This document shows positions 1 through 8,696 of a stretch of DNA of 64,000 bases, piece by piece. Origin of the DNA: Flavobacteriales bacterium (GTDB taxonomy: Bacteria; Bacteroidota; Bacteroidia; Flavobacteriales_F; PHOS-HE28). The stretch lies in assembly GCA_016703105.1 (NCBI GenBank), contig JADJCS010000007.1, forward strand, positions 62,001 through 126,000, written 5' to 3'. How positions within the stretch are numbered: position 1 is the first letter of the stretch; each line of letters opens with the position of its first letter. The translations under genes were made by a program, and so were the position numbers. Under the pieces are notes generated by a model, which saw only the letters and a list, made by a program, of their open reading frames with translations, was not told where the DNA came from and ran no database searches.

Positions 1-717
1 CATATCGCCGCTCTTTCCGGTGTGCCAGTGGTATGCGACTTCCGAACGCTGGACATGGCCTTAGGTGGACAGGGGGCCCCGCTCGTGCCGTTCGGTGAAA
101 GAGCCTTGTTCCCCGGGTATCGGGCATTTCTCAACCTCGGCGGGATCTCGAACCTGTCCGTGCACCGATCGGAAGGCTTCGTGGGCTTCGATATCTGTCC
201 CTGCAACCAGCTGCTGGACGGTCTGGCAAAGGAGGCCGGAGCACGGTACGATCCGGACGGACGGATCGCCGAAGCGGGTCATGTGAACAAGGAATTGCTC
301 GCCCGCCTCAACGCGCTTCCTTTCTATGCTCGATCCGGCCCGCGTTCCCTCGGCCGGGAGTGGTACGTGGAGACGTTGCGGCCTCTTTTGGAAGGCACAG
401 GTCTACCGCTATCGGACCGAATGGCCACGGCCGTGCGGCACATCGCCGAACAGATCCTGCGATCGGCGAAAGGAGCCCGCGCGAATGAAGTTCTGGTCAC
501 AGGCGGCGGCGCTCACAACACAGCTCTGATAAAGCACTTGCGGAGTGACCCTGAGGTCAGGATCGAAGTGCCAGCGAAAGAACTGGTCGACATGAAGGAG
601 GCGGTGATCTTTGCATTCCTCGGCCTGATGCGGTTCCTTGGCCGCACGAACACCCTGGCCAGTGTGACCGGTGCTGCGCGTGATACGGTGAGCGGTGCAC
701 TGTATCTGCCCTATTAA
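1..717 (+). CDS. anmK: Anhydro-N-acetylmuramic acid kinase, 3' part
   Basis: Recycles cell-wall anhydro-MurNAc by phosphorylating it to MurNAc-6-phosphate. The gene begins before the window: the frame is open from base 1 and about 238 C-terminal residues are present, of the 350-390 usual for the family. The block GGQGAPLVP and the DFR motif just before it are the AnmK signature. FLNLGGISNLS and the GGGAHN segment fit the ASKHA-type ATPase fold. The GTG at base 22 is an internal valine, not a start. It ends at TAA with about 55 bases before the promoter of the next gene. Confidence 0.93.
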   Translation, partial: HIAALSGVPVVCDFRTLDMALGGQGAPLVPFGERALFPGYRAFLNLGGISNLSVHRSEGFVGFDICPCNQLLDGLAKEAGARYDPDGRIAEAGHVNKELLARLNALPFYARSGPRSLGREWYVETLRPLLEGTGLPLSDRMATAVRHIAEQILRSAKGARANEVLVTGGGAHNTALIKHLRSDPEVRIEVPAKELVDMKEAVIFAFLGLMRFLGRTNTLASVTGAARDTVSGALYLPY

Positions 718-772
718 CAACACGGGCTGAAAGAACGCCGGACACGCTCCGAAGGAGGGCACACCCGCCGAC

Positions 773-780
773 TACCTTTG
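773..780 (+). promoter_or_regulatory. Putative -7 element for the dehydrogenase gene
   Basis: TACCTTTG matches the Bacteroidota -7 consensus TAnnTTTG exactly, 36 bases before the ATG at 817. The TTG at 778 that would extend the reading frame lies inside this box, so it is unlikely to be the start. No TTG -33 element is seen at the usual spacing. Confidence 0.5.
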
Positions 781-816
781 GCCACTACCCCACCGCGCAA
801 CGGCCAGCCGCATCCA

Positions 817-2040
817 ATGAAGGAATCCCTTCGCCGCTTCGAACAGCGGGCCCCGGAGATCGTGTTCGAATGGAACGATGCCCCGACGGGGGCCAAAGGC
901 TGGGTGGTGATCAACAGTCTTCGAGGTGGCGCCGCAGGCGGAGGTACGCGCATGCGGAAGGGGTTGGATCGTCGTGAAGTGGAAAGCCTTGCGAAGACCA
1001 TGGAGGTGAAATTCACCGTGAGCGGCCCGGCTATCGGTGGCGCCAAGAGCGGCATCGACTTCGATCCGGCCGATCCGCGCAAACCCGAAGTACTTGAACG
1101 GTGGTATAGGGTCGTGCTCCCACTGCTCAAGAGCTACTATGGCACCGGAGGCGATCTGAACGTGGATGAACTGCACGAGGTGATCCCCATCACGGAGCGG
1201 TATGGCCTACTGCACCCGCAGGAGGGGGTGGTGAACGGACATATCGGCAATGCGGCCGGGGCGAAAGTGAGGGCCATTGGGCAGTTGCGAACGGGAGTTT
1301 CCAAGTTGGTCGAAGACCCCTCCTTTGCGCCGCTCGTGGGTCGCTATGCGGTGGCGGATATGATCACGGGTTGGGGAGTAGCGGAAAGTGTGCGACATTT
1401 TTATCGCCTGTACGGCGGGCAACTGGATGGCAAGCGCGTTATCGTGCAGGGCTGGGGCAATGTGGCATCGGCAGCAGCCTACTACCTTGCCTGTCAAGGG
1501 GCTAGGATCGCGGGCATTCTGGATCGCAACGGCGGCCTCATCGCTCCTGACGGCCTTTCGCTGGAACGCGTTAGGGAACTCTTCCTGAACAAGGAGGGCA
1601 ATGCGCTCAAGGCACCGGACGTGCTCGGCGGCAAAGAAGTGTACGAACGGATCTGGGACGTTCCGGCCGAGGTCTTTCTGCCCTGTGCTGCGAGCCGACT
1701 GGTGACGCGCGAACAGGTGGATCGTCTGGTACGTGGCGGGTTGGAAGTGATCGCGAGCGGCGCCAACGTGCCCTTCGCCGACCCAGAGATCTTCTATGGC
1801 CCGATCGCCGAACATGCCGACAACCATGTGAGCGTGATCCCGGATTTCATCGCCAACTGCGGCATGGCGCGTGTGTTCGCCTATTGCATGCAGGAGGGCG
1901 CCCTGCTTACCGACCAGAGCATCTTCCAAGACGTCAGCGATAGGATCGCACAGGCGTTACAACGCACCTGGGAACGGAATCCTGGCCGCACCGATCTCAC
2001 CCGTACCGCCTTCGAGATCGCTCTCGAGCAACTCAATTGA
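817..2040 (+). CDS. Glu/Leu/Phe/Val family amino-acid dehydrogenase
   Basis: NAD(P)-dependent oxidative deaminase of the Glu/Leu/Phe/Val dehydrogenase family, acting in the cytosol on an amino acid that the sequence alone does not fix. 407 residues from ATG 817, the normal length for the flavobacterial branch. Glycine-rich GGAAGGGTRM is at about residues 37-46, the lysine motif GPAIGGAKSG at about 71-80, GTGGDLNVDE follows, and the Rossmann motif QGWGNVAS is near 210. A TTG at 778 would add 13 residues but falls in a promoter-like box. It stands alone, 46 bases before exbB. Confidence 0.9.
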   Translation: MKESLRRFEQRAPEIVFEWNDAPTGAKGWVVINSLRGGAAGGGTRMRKGLDRREVESLAKTMEVKFTVSGPAIGGAKSGIDFDPADPRKPEVLERWYRVVLPLLKSYYGTGGDLNVDELHEVIPITERYGLLHPQEGVVNGHIGNAAGAKVRAIGQLRTGVSKLVEDPSFAPLVGRYAVADMITGWGVAESVRHFYRLYGGQLDGKRVIVQGWGNVASAAAYYLACQGARIAGILDRNGGLIAPDGLSLERVRELFLNKEGNALKAPDVLGGKEVYERIWDVPAEVFLPCAASRLVTREQVDRLVRGGLEVIASGANVPFADPEIFYGPIAEHADNHVSVIPDFIANCGMARVFAYCMQEGALLTDQSIFQDVSDRIAQALQRTWERNPGRTDLTRTAFEIALEQLN

Positions 2041-2086
2041 TACTTGACCATCAACGCCCCGCGTTCCTTCTAAACACCAGCACCGC

Positions 2087-2797
2087 ATGCACTTCGACCT
2101 TTTCTCCCAGATCGCCACCGACTCGGTCCAGGAGGCGCTCAATAAGATCGCTACTTCCACCGTGACCGAGAAGAGCCTTTCGATCTTCGAACTCGTGGCC
2201 TATGGAGGCTGGGCGATCATGGGCCCTTTGGCGCTCATGTCATTGGTCACCATCTACATCCTGATCGAGCGGGTCATCTCGCTGCGGAGCGCGGTAAGCC
2301 TGGACAAGGACTTTCTGAACAAGGTGCGGGATTATGTGCACGAAGGAAAACTGGACTCGGCCAGGAACCTCTGCGCCACTACGCGCTCGCCAGCTGCCAG
2401 GATGGTCGAAAAGGGCATTAATCGGTTCGGATCGCCCGTGCGGGAGATCGAAGCTGCCATGGAAGGTGTAGGGCGCACCGAGATCGGTCGGCTGGAACGC
2501 GGCGTCGGGTTGTTGAGCTTATTCTCCAAGCTGGCCCCCATGTTCGGGTTCATCGGTACGATCATCGGCGTGATCAAGATCTTCTATGAGATCGCCTTGG
2601 CGGACAATATCAGCATCGGTATCATCGCTGGTGGGCTCTATCAAAAAATGATCACCTCGGCCGCTGGCCTCATCGTCGGCATGATGGCCTTCACCGCCTA
2701 CTTCGTCATCAACAATCTGGTGGATCGGGCCGAAGCCCTGATGGACGATACGGGCCAGCAGTTCCTGGACATCATTCAGGAACCCCAGAAAGCCTGA
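2087..2797 (+). CDS. exbB: MotA/TolQ/ExbB proton channel protein
   Basis: Inner-membrane proton channel subunit that powers a TonB-type transducer. 236 residues with three membrane segments, near 40-60, 145-170 and 185-205. The conserved glycine-rich part APMFGFIGTIIGVIKIF lies in the second segment. The first ~35 residues form the short N-terminal extension common in Bacteroidota ExbB. The gene is followed after 3 bases by exbD and then by a tonB-like gene, so the three form an energising operon. Which outer-membrane receptor it serves is not visible here. Confidence 0.9.
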   Translation: MHFDLFSQIATDSVQEALNKIATSTVTEKSLSIFELVAYGGWAIMGPLALMSLVTIYILIERVISLRSAVSLDKDFLNKVRDYVHEGKLDSARNLCATTRSPAARMVEKGINRFGSPVREIEAAMEGVGRTEIGRLERGVGLLSLFSKLAPMFGFIGTIIGVIKIFYEIALADNISIGIIAGGLYQKMITSAAGLIVGMMAFTAYFVINNLVDRAEALMDDTGQQFLDIIQEPQKA

Positions 2798-2800
2798 GCC

Positions 2801-3202
2801 ATGAAGCTGCGTCGCCGCAAGCGCGAACATGCCGAGGTGAGCACCGAGTCGCTCAACGACATCATGTTCTTCCTGCTTCTGTTCTTCCTTATCGTAAGCA
2901 CCCTGGTGAACCCGAACGTCATCAAACTGCTCCTCCCGAACAGCAAACAGAGCAAGACGATCGACAAGGTGCAGGTCCTGCTGCAGGTCACCGAGGACCA
3001 TCAGTACTTCATCAACAAAACACCGGTGGCTGAGGAGGATCTGAAAGGGGCTCTGGTCGAAGCCACCCGGCAGTTGGATCAGCCCACCATCGTCCTTCGT
3101 TTGGACCGCAGCCTGAGCGTGCAGGACCTGGTGAACGTGCTGCAGATCGGCACAGAAATACGGGTCAAAATGATCCTGGCCACCCAGAACGAAAGCTCAT
3201 GA
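2801..3202 (+). CDS. exbD: Biopolymer transport protein ExbD
   Basis: Partner of ExbB in the proton-driven TonB motor. 133 residues: a basic N-terminus (KLRRRKREH), one membrane helix at about 20-40, then a periplasmic domain. The aspartate of LNDIMFFLLL (about residue 20) occupies the place of the proton-carrying Asp of ExbD/TolR. The stop overlaps the ATG of the next gene by four bases (ATGA), which suggests translational coupling. Confidence 0.9.
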   Translation: MKLRRRKREHAEVSTESLNDIMFFLLLFFLIVSTLVNPNVIKLLLPNSKQSKTIDKVQVLLQVTEDHQYFINKTPVAEEDLKGALVEATRQLDQPTIVLRLDRSLSVQDLVNVLQIGTEIRVKMILATQNESS

Positions 3203-4023
3203 CCGCTGCACCGGAGATCCCCACCAGCAGAAGGGTGTCCGCGTTGGTGTTATCGATCGCCCTGCACGGGCTGCTGCTACTGTTTCTGATCCTTATGAAG
3301 ATCGTGACCCCCATACCTCCTTTCCCTGAAGGAGGTGGCCCAGGTATGGAACTTGGTATCGCGGATCTTGGGTACAGTGAAGAAGGAATGGGGGACAATG
3401 AGTCCATGGAGGCACCTGGAGGAGGTTCATCCGCCGCCGCGGCGAGCGAAAGTGTTTCCGCCAGCGAGGAGTTGGTCGCAGAAGAGGATGGTGAGGACAT
3501 GGCGCGGCCAACACCGAAGCCCACTGAAAAGCCCAAGACCGATCCCACCACCAAGCCAGTGACCAAACCAAAGGAACCGAAGATCAGCCCACCCACCGTG
3601 AGCAATGCGCTGAAAGAAGCCCTTGGTGGAGCGTGGAACAGCAGTGGAGGCAACGGTCCTGGATCCGGTCAGGGCGGAGATGGTTCATCCAACACGGCGG
3701 GCAACGAAGGAGTCCCTGGCGGAAGTCCCAATGGCTATGGAACCTTTGGTGGGGGTAGCTTCAATTTGGCGGGGCGTGGCATTGGCCGAGCACCAAAGAT
3801 CACGGAGAAGCCAGAACAGAGCGGCAAAGTGGTCTTGACCATCTTCGTGGACCGCAGTGGAAAAGTGACCCGCACCGCGCTGAACTTGGACAAGAGCACC
3901 ACCACCAACCAGACCCTTGTACAGATGGCCAAAAAGGCCGCCTTGGAGAGCACCTTCACACCGAAGGCGGATGCAGCGGCGGAGCAACGCGGCGAGATGA
4001 CCTTCGTGTTCATACTGGAGTGA
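3199..4023 (+). CDS. tonB: TonB-like energy transducer
   Basis: Periplasm-spanning transducer that passes ExbB/ExbD energy to outer-membrane receptors. 274 residues: one N-terminal membrane anchor (about 14-36), a Pro/Lys-rich linker (KPTEKPKTDPTTKPVTKPK, about 99-117), a Gly/Ser/Asn-rich stretch, and a C-terminal domain beginning near KVVLTIFVDRSGKV that resembles the TonB/TolA C-terminal fold. It lacks the YP motif of classical TonB, so family membership rests on architecture and on the exbB-exbD neighbours. folC begins one base after its stop. Confidence 0.82.
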   Translation: MTAAPEIPTSRRVSALVLSIALHGLLLLFLILMKIVTPIPPFPEGGGPGMELGIADLGYSEEGMGDNESMEAPGGGSSAAAASESVSASEELVAEEDGEDMARPTPKPTEKPKTDPTTKPVTKPKEPKISPPTVSNALKEALGGAWNSSGGNGPGSGQGGDGSSNTAGNEGVPGGSPNGYGTFGGGSFNLAGRGIGRAPKITEKPEQSGKVVLTIFVDRSGKVTRTALNLDKSTTTNQTLVQMAKKAALESTFTPKADAAAEQRGEMTFVFILE

Positions 4024-4024
4024 A

Positions 4025-5242
4025 GTGACCTATTCGGAGACGCTCGCGTACCTCTACGCGCAGCTGCCGATGTTCCAGCGCATCGGGAAGGCGGCCTATA
4101 AGGACGACTTGCGGAACACCCAGGCGCTCATGGACCTGCTGGGCCATCCGGAGCGCGGCCTCCACTGTGTGCATGTGGCGGGCACCAACGGCAAGGGAAG
4201 TACCAGCCATCTGGTCGCGAGCGTGCTACAGGAAGCGGGCTACAAAGTGGGACTGCATACCTCACCGCACCTCAAAGACCTTCGTGAGCGCTTTCGCATC
4301 AATGGATCGATGATCCCTGAACCGGAACTCGTCCGTTTCGTGGAGGATCATAAAGCCGGGTTCGAACCGATACAAGCCTCCTTTTTCGAATGGGGTGTGG
4401 CGCTCGCGTTCTGGTGGTTCCGAAAGGAGCATGTGGACATCGCAGTGATCGAGACCGGCATGGGCGGGAGGCTGGACAGCACGAACGTGGTGACACCCGA
4501 GGTGAGCGTTATCACCAACATCGGATGGGACCATATGGACTTTCTCGGGCATACGCTCGAGGCCATCGCGGCGGAGAAAGCGGGGATCATGAAAGCAGGG
4601 GTTCCGGCGGTGATCGGAGAAGCGGCTGGCGACGTCGCTAAGGTCTTCCGGCAGAAAGCTCAAGAGCTTTCTGCTCCCCTCATGTTCGTGGATCAGACCG
4701 CTGCGCTGGTCCATTCGAGCGGCCTAGCCGGCGCCCATCAGGAGCGGAACGCACGAACAGCCCTTGCCACGATCGAGGTCCTACGCGGAAAAGGCTGGCG
4801 GATCAGTGAGGAGCAGATCGCTCTTGGTTTTTCGCACGTCATTGAGAACACGGGGTTGCAAGGTCGATGGCAGATCCTGGCCGAGCCACCCCTCACCATT
4901 GCCGATGTCGCGCACAATGTGGATGGGATCCGCGCGGTGAAGGGCATGCTCGAACGAGTTCCTTTTGACGCGCTCCACATCGTCTTCGGTGCGGTGAAGG
5001 ACAAAGACTTGGGATCTGTGCTGCACGAACTGCCCGTCGGGGCCACTTACTACTACTGCAAGGCCGACATCCCCCGCGGCCTGGATGCGGAGGAGCTTCG
5101 CGCACAAGGTTCGTTGCACGGACTGATAGGCTCCACCTACCCCTCGGTGCAGGCCGCCTACCGCGCGGCCTTCTCCGCTGCTGCACTGAACGATCTGGTG
5201 CTGATCACCGGAAGCGTGTTCGTAGTGGCGGAAGTGCTTTGA
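4025..5242 (+). CDS. folC: Folylpolyglutamate / dihydrofolate synthase
   Basis: Mur-ligase-family enzyme that adds glutamate to dihydropteroate or folates in the cytosol. 405 residues from a GTG start directly after the tonB stop. The P-loop AGTNGKGSTS lies near residues 51-60, and the family motifs HTSPHL and ETGMGGRLDSTN follow. The middle motif NIGWDHMDFLG and the late segment ADVAHNVDG also match FolC. It is last in the run with exbB, exbD and tonB, but its function is unrelated; the close packing may simply reflect readthrough. Confidence 0.93.
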   Translation: MTYSETLAYLYAQLPMFQRIGKAAYKDDLRNTQALMDLLGHPERGLHCVHVAGTNGKGSTSHLVASVLQEAGYKVGLHTSPHLKDLRERFRINGSMIPEPELVRFVEDHKAGFEPIQASFFEWGVALAFWWFRKEHVDIAVIETGMGGRLDSTNVVTPEVSVITNIGWDHMDFLGHTLEAIAAEKAGIMKAGVPAVIGEAAGDVAKVFRQKAQELSAPLMFVDQTAALVHSSGLAGAHQERNARTALATIEVLRGKGWRISEEQIALGFSHVIENTGLQGRWQILAEPPLTIADVAHNVDGIRAVKGMLERVPFDALHIVFGAVKDKDLGSVLHELPVGATYYYCKADIPRGLDAEELRAQGSLHGLIGSTYPSVQAAYRAAFSAAALNDLVLITGSVFVVAEVL

Positions 5243-5243
5243 A

Positions 5244-5266
5244 CAAAAAAAACCGGAGTACCGGGG
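5244..5266 (-). terminator. Rho-independent terminator of the tRNA-Val unit
   Basis: On the minus strand a CCGG-TACT-CCGG hairpin is followed by a run of eight T, directly downstream of the tRNA-Val genes. A second short hairpin (GCTTCG/CGAAGC, 5270-5288) lies between it and the tRNA. Confidence 0.65.
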
Positions 5267-5303
5267 CATGCTTCGCCTCCACCGAAGCTTCTGCGGAGCG
5301 ATG

Positions 5304-5378
5304 TGGGACGTACTGGATTCGAACCAGTGACCTCATGCGTGTGAAGCATGCGCTCTGAACCAACTGAGCTAACGTCCC
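5304..5378 (-). tRNA. tRNA-Val (anticodon CAC)
   Basis: The minus strand reads a 7-bp acceptor stem GGGACGT/ACGTCCC, D-arm TAGCTCAGTTGG, anticodon stem CATGC/GCATG around loop TTCACAC (anticodon CAC) and T-loop GGTTCGAATCC. The 75 bases include the discriminator A and CCA is not encoded. It lies 39 bases from a second valine tRNA in the same direction. Confidence 0.95.
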
Positions 5379-5417
5379 GGGTTACCCGCCTTGGCTGTAA
5401 GCTGCGGTGGGTGAAAG

Positions 5418-5492
5418 TGGAGGCAGCCGGATTCGAACCAGCGACCCTCTGCTTGTAAGGCAGATGCTCTGAACCAGCTGAGCTATGCCTCC
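5418..5492 (-). tRNA. tRNA-Val (anticodon TAC)
   Basis: The minus strand reads acceptor stem GGAGGCA/TGCCTCC, D-arm TAGCTCAGCTGG, anticodon stem TCTGC/GCAGA around CTTACAA (anticodon TAC) and T-loop GGTTCGAATCC. It is upstream of tRNA-Val(CAC) and probably shares its transcript, so the pair covers GTA and GTG codons. Confidence 0.95.
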
Positions 5493-5543
5493 GATGTAAA
5501 GAACCTCAACACTATGTGGGCTCGAAAAGCCCCAAAAGGGCTG

Positions 5544-5551
5544 CGAATATA
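5544..5551 (-). promoter_or_regulatory. Putative -7 element of the tRNA-Val unit
   Basis: The minus strand reads TATATTCG, one base from TAnnTTTG, 51 bases before the first base of tRNA-Val(TAC). It sits inside GGGCT/AGCCC inverted arms. The same octamer lies upstream of gcvP. Confidence 0.35.
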
Positions 5552-5823
5552 GCCCTTCGCACGGACGACACATCCAGGCCCTACGGGATGGCCGACAGTA
5601 TCCAAGTGGCACCCCCATCAAACTCCTAGGACCGCACTGGCACTGCGACCCATTGATCGCCCGGAACGAGCGAGCAACGTCCTGTCTGACACAGCGCTCC
5701 CGGGTGCTCCGGGTGGTGCTCAGCTCCATTTTCGGAGACCTAGGGTACTAGGGTGCAAGGAGTAACTGTTTAAGTTTTAACAGTTTTTATTCAACATTTT
5801 CGACGGCCGAGAGAATTCTGCCT

Positions 5824-5831
5824 TACGTTTG
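5824..5831 (+). promoter_or_regulatory. Putative -7 element of the sigma/carotenoid operon
   Basis: TACGTTTG matches TAnnTTTG exactly, 35 bases before the sigma-factor ATG and just after an AT-rich tract. No TTG lies 17-23 bases upstream, so either the -33 element is weak or another sigma factor, possibly the encoded one, is used. Confidence 0.4.
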
Positions 5832-5866
5832 TCCAACAATTGGAAGAATACATTAAACAAACGCAC

Positions 5867-6376
5867 ATGTCCACCATCGAATTCCAGCAACACCTCATCG
5901 GCCTGCGGCAACAGCTCTATTACTTCGCACTGAGCTTGACCAAGGATCGCGATGATGCCCAGGACCTGCTCCAGGAGAGTACGTTGCGCGCACTGACATA
6001 TAAGGACAGGTACCAAGACAACACGAACCTCAAGGCGTGGCTATACACCATCATGGAGAACACCTTCATCAACAACCATCGCCGGTCCAAGCGCACCAAG
6101 TCACTGATGGACAGCGTGGAAAGGGAGCGCAGCACGGTGCGGAGGATACATACAACAGCTACTGCGGAAAGTAGCATGGTACGTTCCGAGTTGGAGAGCA
6201 GCCTTGATCGGCTGGAGGGCAGCTTTCGGAAGCCGTTCATCATGCACCACGAAGGCTTCAAGTACCACGAGATCGCCGATCACCTTGGGATACCCATCGG
6301 TACCGTCAAAAGCCGGATACACCAAGCCCGTCAACGGTTAATTGGCATGTTGACCGAGAAGCCCCTCGCCGCGTGA
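5867..6376 (+). CDS. ECF-type RNA polymerase sigma factor
   Basis: Small alternative sigma factor of 169 residues. Region 2 spans about residues 10-75 (YYFALSLTKDRDDAQDLLQE and LKAWLYTIMENTFINNHRR). Region 4 lies near 115-160, with helix-turn-helix motif IADHLGIPIGTVKSRIHQAR. ATG 5867 is preferred over TTG 5840 because the fold starts directly after it. The stop overlaps the crtI start by four bases (GTGA), so the sigma is co-translated with carotenoid genes. No anti-sigma gene is adjacent. I infer that it controls this photoprotection operon, possibly through a feedback loop; the signal is not evident. Confidence 0.9.
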   Translation: MSTIEFQQHLIGLRQQLYYFALSLTKDRDDAQDLLQESTLRALTYKDRYQDNTNLKAWLYTIMENTFINNHRRSKRTKSLMDSVERERSTVRRIHTTATAESSMVRSELESSLDRLEGSFRKPFIMHHEGFKYHEIADHLGIPIGTVKSRIHQARQRLIGMLTEKPLAA

Positions 6377-7857
6377 CCGAGCGTGCGTTGGTCATAGGCT
6401 CCGGCTTCGCCGGTCTTTCCGCGGCAGCTTCATTGGCCGCGAAAGGATACGCCGTGACCGTGCTCGAGAAGAACGATTCCCCAGGCGGAAGAGCGCGCGT
6501 TTTGAGGGAGAAGGGGTTCACGTTCGATATGGGCCCAAGTTGGTATTGGATGCCGGACGTGTTCGAGACCTGGTTCGCGCGCTTCGGGGACCGGGTGCAA
6601 GACCACTACGATCTGGTACGCTTGGATCCGAGCTATCAGGTGATCTTCTCACCCACCGATCATTGGCGCCTTCCTGCGCGTATGGCCGAACTCACGGACT
6701 TTTTCGAGGCAGTTGAACCCGGAGCGGGCAAAGCGCTCGGCCGATTTCTGGAAGAAGCCCGCATGAAATACGAGCTGGGCATGAAAGAACTGGTGCATCG
6801 TCCCTCATTGTCATGGGGGGAGTACATGCACCCGCGCCTGTTGGCCGGCATACTGCGCACAAGCGTGTTCACCTCGCTCCGAAAACACGTTGGGCGCCAT
6901 TTCAAAGATCCACGTCTCCGCCAACTCATGGAGTTCCCGGTGCTTTTTTTGGGTGCCACGGCAGAGCACATACCAGCCCTGTACAGCCTGATGAACTATG
7001 CCGACATGTCCCTGGGCACTTGGTATCCCATGGGTGGTATGGGACGCATCATCGACGGCATGGTCCAAGTGGCGTCCAGGCTCGGCGTCGATATCCGATA
7101 TGATACTGCCGTGGAGAAGATCTTGGTGCGCGAGGGTAAAGCGATGGGTGTGAGCACAAGTCAAGGTGACTTCTTAGCCGACGTTGTGATCGCCGCCGCG
7201 GATTACCACCATGTGGACCAGCACCTGCTCGGACCGGAGCATCGTAGTTACTCCGAGCACTATTGGAGTGAAAGGGTCCTGGCACCATCCTCCCTTTTGT
7301 TCTACTTAGGGTTCGACATCCGCCTACCCAAGCTGGAACACCACAACCTGTTCTTCGACCGGTCCCTCGATGTGCATGCGCACGAGATCTACGTGGAGCC
7401 TTGCTGGCCATCAAAACCGCTCATGTACATCTCTGCCCCGTCGAAGACCGACGGATCCGTTGCACCGGTCGGTCATGAGAACGTGTTCGCCCTGATCCCC
7501 ATAGCGCCAGGCCTGGCGGACGGTCCGCAGATACGTGCCAAGTACCTCGCCCAGGTATTGGACCGGCTTTCGGCGCACACCGGCGTGAAAGTTCAGGACC
7601 ATCTGGTGTATGAACACAGCTACTGCATCGCGGATTTCGAGCGCGACTACAACGCGTTCCGGGGCAACGCTTACGGCTTGGCGAATACCCTGTCACAAAC
7701 CGCTGTGTTGAAACCCCGGATGAAGAGCCGACAAGTGAGCGGCCTTTACTTTGCGGGGCAGCTCACCGTGCCTGGTCCCGGCGTTCCACCAGCATTGATA
7801 AGCGGCCAAGTGGTAGCCGACCTGATCAGTGATACGGCCCAACGGCAACGCGCATGA
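6373..7857 (+). CDS. crtI: Phytoene desaturase
   Basis: FAD-dependent carotenoid desaturase/isomerase, normally converting phytoene towards lycopene at the membrane. 494 residues. The dinucleotide-binding motif VIGSGFAGLSAAASLA is at about 7-22, followed by PGGRARV and FDMGPSWYWMP. The C-terminal CrtI signature GLYFAGQLTVPGPGVPPALI is near 455-475. It starts with GTG overlapping the sigma stop and overlaps crtB by four bases. Desaturase and diapo-desaturase types cannot be separated by eye, but the partner CrtB and the motifs favour phytoene. Confidence 0.93.
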   Translation: MTERALVIGSGFAGLSAAASLAAKGYAVTVLEKNDSPGGRARVLREKGFTFDMGPSWYWMPDVFETWFARFGDRVQDHYDLVRLDPSYQVIFSPTDHWRLPARMAELTDFFEAVEPGAGKALGRFLEEARMKYELGMKELVHRPSLSWGEYMHPRLLAGILRTSVFTSLRKHVGRHFKDPRLRQLMEFPVLFLGATAEHIPALYSLMNYADMSLGTWYPMGGMGRIIDGMVQVASRLGVDIRYDTAVEKILVREGKAMGVSTSQGDFLADVVIAAADYHHVDQHLLGPEHRSYSEHYWSERVLAPSSLLFYLGFDIRLPKLEHHNLFFDRSLDVHAHEIYVEPCWPSKPLMYISAPSKTDGSVAPVGHENVFALIPIAPGLADGPQIRAKYLAQVLDRLSAHTGVKVQDHLVYEHSYCIADFERDYNAFRGNAYGLANTLSQTAVLKPRMKSRQVSGLYFAGQLTVPGPGVPPALISGQVVADLISDTAQRQRA

Positions 7858-8696
7858 ACAACCTCGCGCAATACGAGAAGGTTTGCCTGCTGGCGAGTAA
7901 GCATACGACGCGCAGTTACAGTACTTCCTTCTCGCTGGGTATCCGTTCTTTGGATCGCCGTTTCCACGATCCCATCCATGCCATTTATGGCTTTGTGCGG
8001 TTCGCGGACGAGATCGTGGACACCTTCCATGACTTCGACAAACCCGCACTGCTCCGACGGTTCAGAGAGGACACGTACCGCGCCATCGACGAGAAGATCA
8101 GCCTTAACCCCATTCTCCACAGCTTCCAGAACGTGGTGAACCGGTATGGCGTGGAGCGCGAGTTGTACGATACCTTCCTTGACAGCATGGCAATGGACCT
8201 TCAGGATTCCACCCATGATCAGTGCAGTTACGAAACCTACATCCTGGGGAGTGCCGAGGTCGTCGGGCTCATGTGCCTTCGCGTATTCTGCGAAGGAGAT
8301 GATGCCTACTACCAGCAGTTAAAGGCACCGGCCATGCGGTTGGGCGCTGCGTTCCAAAAGGTGAACTTTCTGCGCGACCTGAAGGATGATCATCACAACT
8401 TGGGCCGCACCTACTTCCCAGGTGTGGATGTAAAGCGCATGACGGCAACTGATAAGCGGAACATTGAATCGGACATTCAAGCGGATTTCGACGCGGCACT
8501 TCTGGGGATCCGCCAATTGCCGAAAGGTGCGCGGTTCGGGGTTTACATGGCTTACGTGTACTTTCTGAACCTGTTCCGCAAGATCAAAGCTTTACCCACT
8601 GAACGGATATTGGTGGAGCGCGTTCGTGTGCGCAACCGGCGCAAACTGGCGCTGCTCACCACCAGTTATCTGCGTCACAGCTTAGGACTTCTATGA
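7854..8696 (+). CDS. crtB: Phytoene synthase
   Basis: Squalene/phytoene synthase family enzyme that condenses two geranylgeranyl diphosphates, the first committed carotenoid step. 280 residues. The first Asp-rich motif is in FVRFADEIVDTFHDFD (about 45-60). The second is in NFLRDLKDDHHNLGRTYFP (about 170-188). It overlaps crtI upstream and idi downstream by four bases each, an arrangement typical of a single translationally coupled operon. Confidence 0.93.
   Translation: MNNLAQYEKVCLLASKHTTRSYSTSFSLGIRSLDRRFHDPIHAIYGFVRFADEIVDTFHDFDKPALLRRFREDTYRAIDEKISLNPILHSFQNVVNRYGVERELYDTFLDSMAMDLQDSTHDQCSYETYILGSAEVVGLMCLRVFCEGDDAYYQQLKAPAMRLGAAFQKVNFLRDLKDDHHNLGRTYFPGVDVKRMTATDKRNIESDIQADFDAALLGIRQLPKGARFGVYMAYVYFLNLFRKIKALPTERILVERVRVRNRRKLALLTTSYLRHSLGLL

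Larger units (their letters stand above)
5493..5866. other. Gene-free divergent promoter region
   Basis: About 370 bases without a convincing gene, between the leftward tRNA unit and the rightward sigma-factor operon. The left half holds the tRNA promoter candidate. The segment 5760-5800 is AT-rich, unlike its surroundings, and precedes a TACGTTTG box at 5824. A minus-strand reading frame at 5382-5729 runs through a tRNA gene and is not a gene. Confidence 0.6.

Noticed and set aside
778..816. Upstream TTG start for the amino-acid dehydrogenase
   Set aside because: The TTG is part of a TACCTTTG promoter box; the family N-terminus begins at ATG 817.
3500..3590. Pro/Lys/Thr repeats as a tandem DNA repeat
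   Set aside because: This is the normal low-complexity linker of the TonB-like protein.
5382..5729. 115-codon minus-strand frame
   Set aside because: It reads through tRNA-Val(TAC) and its promoter region.
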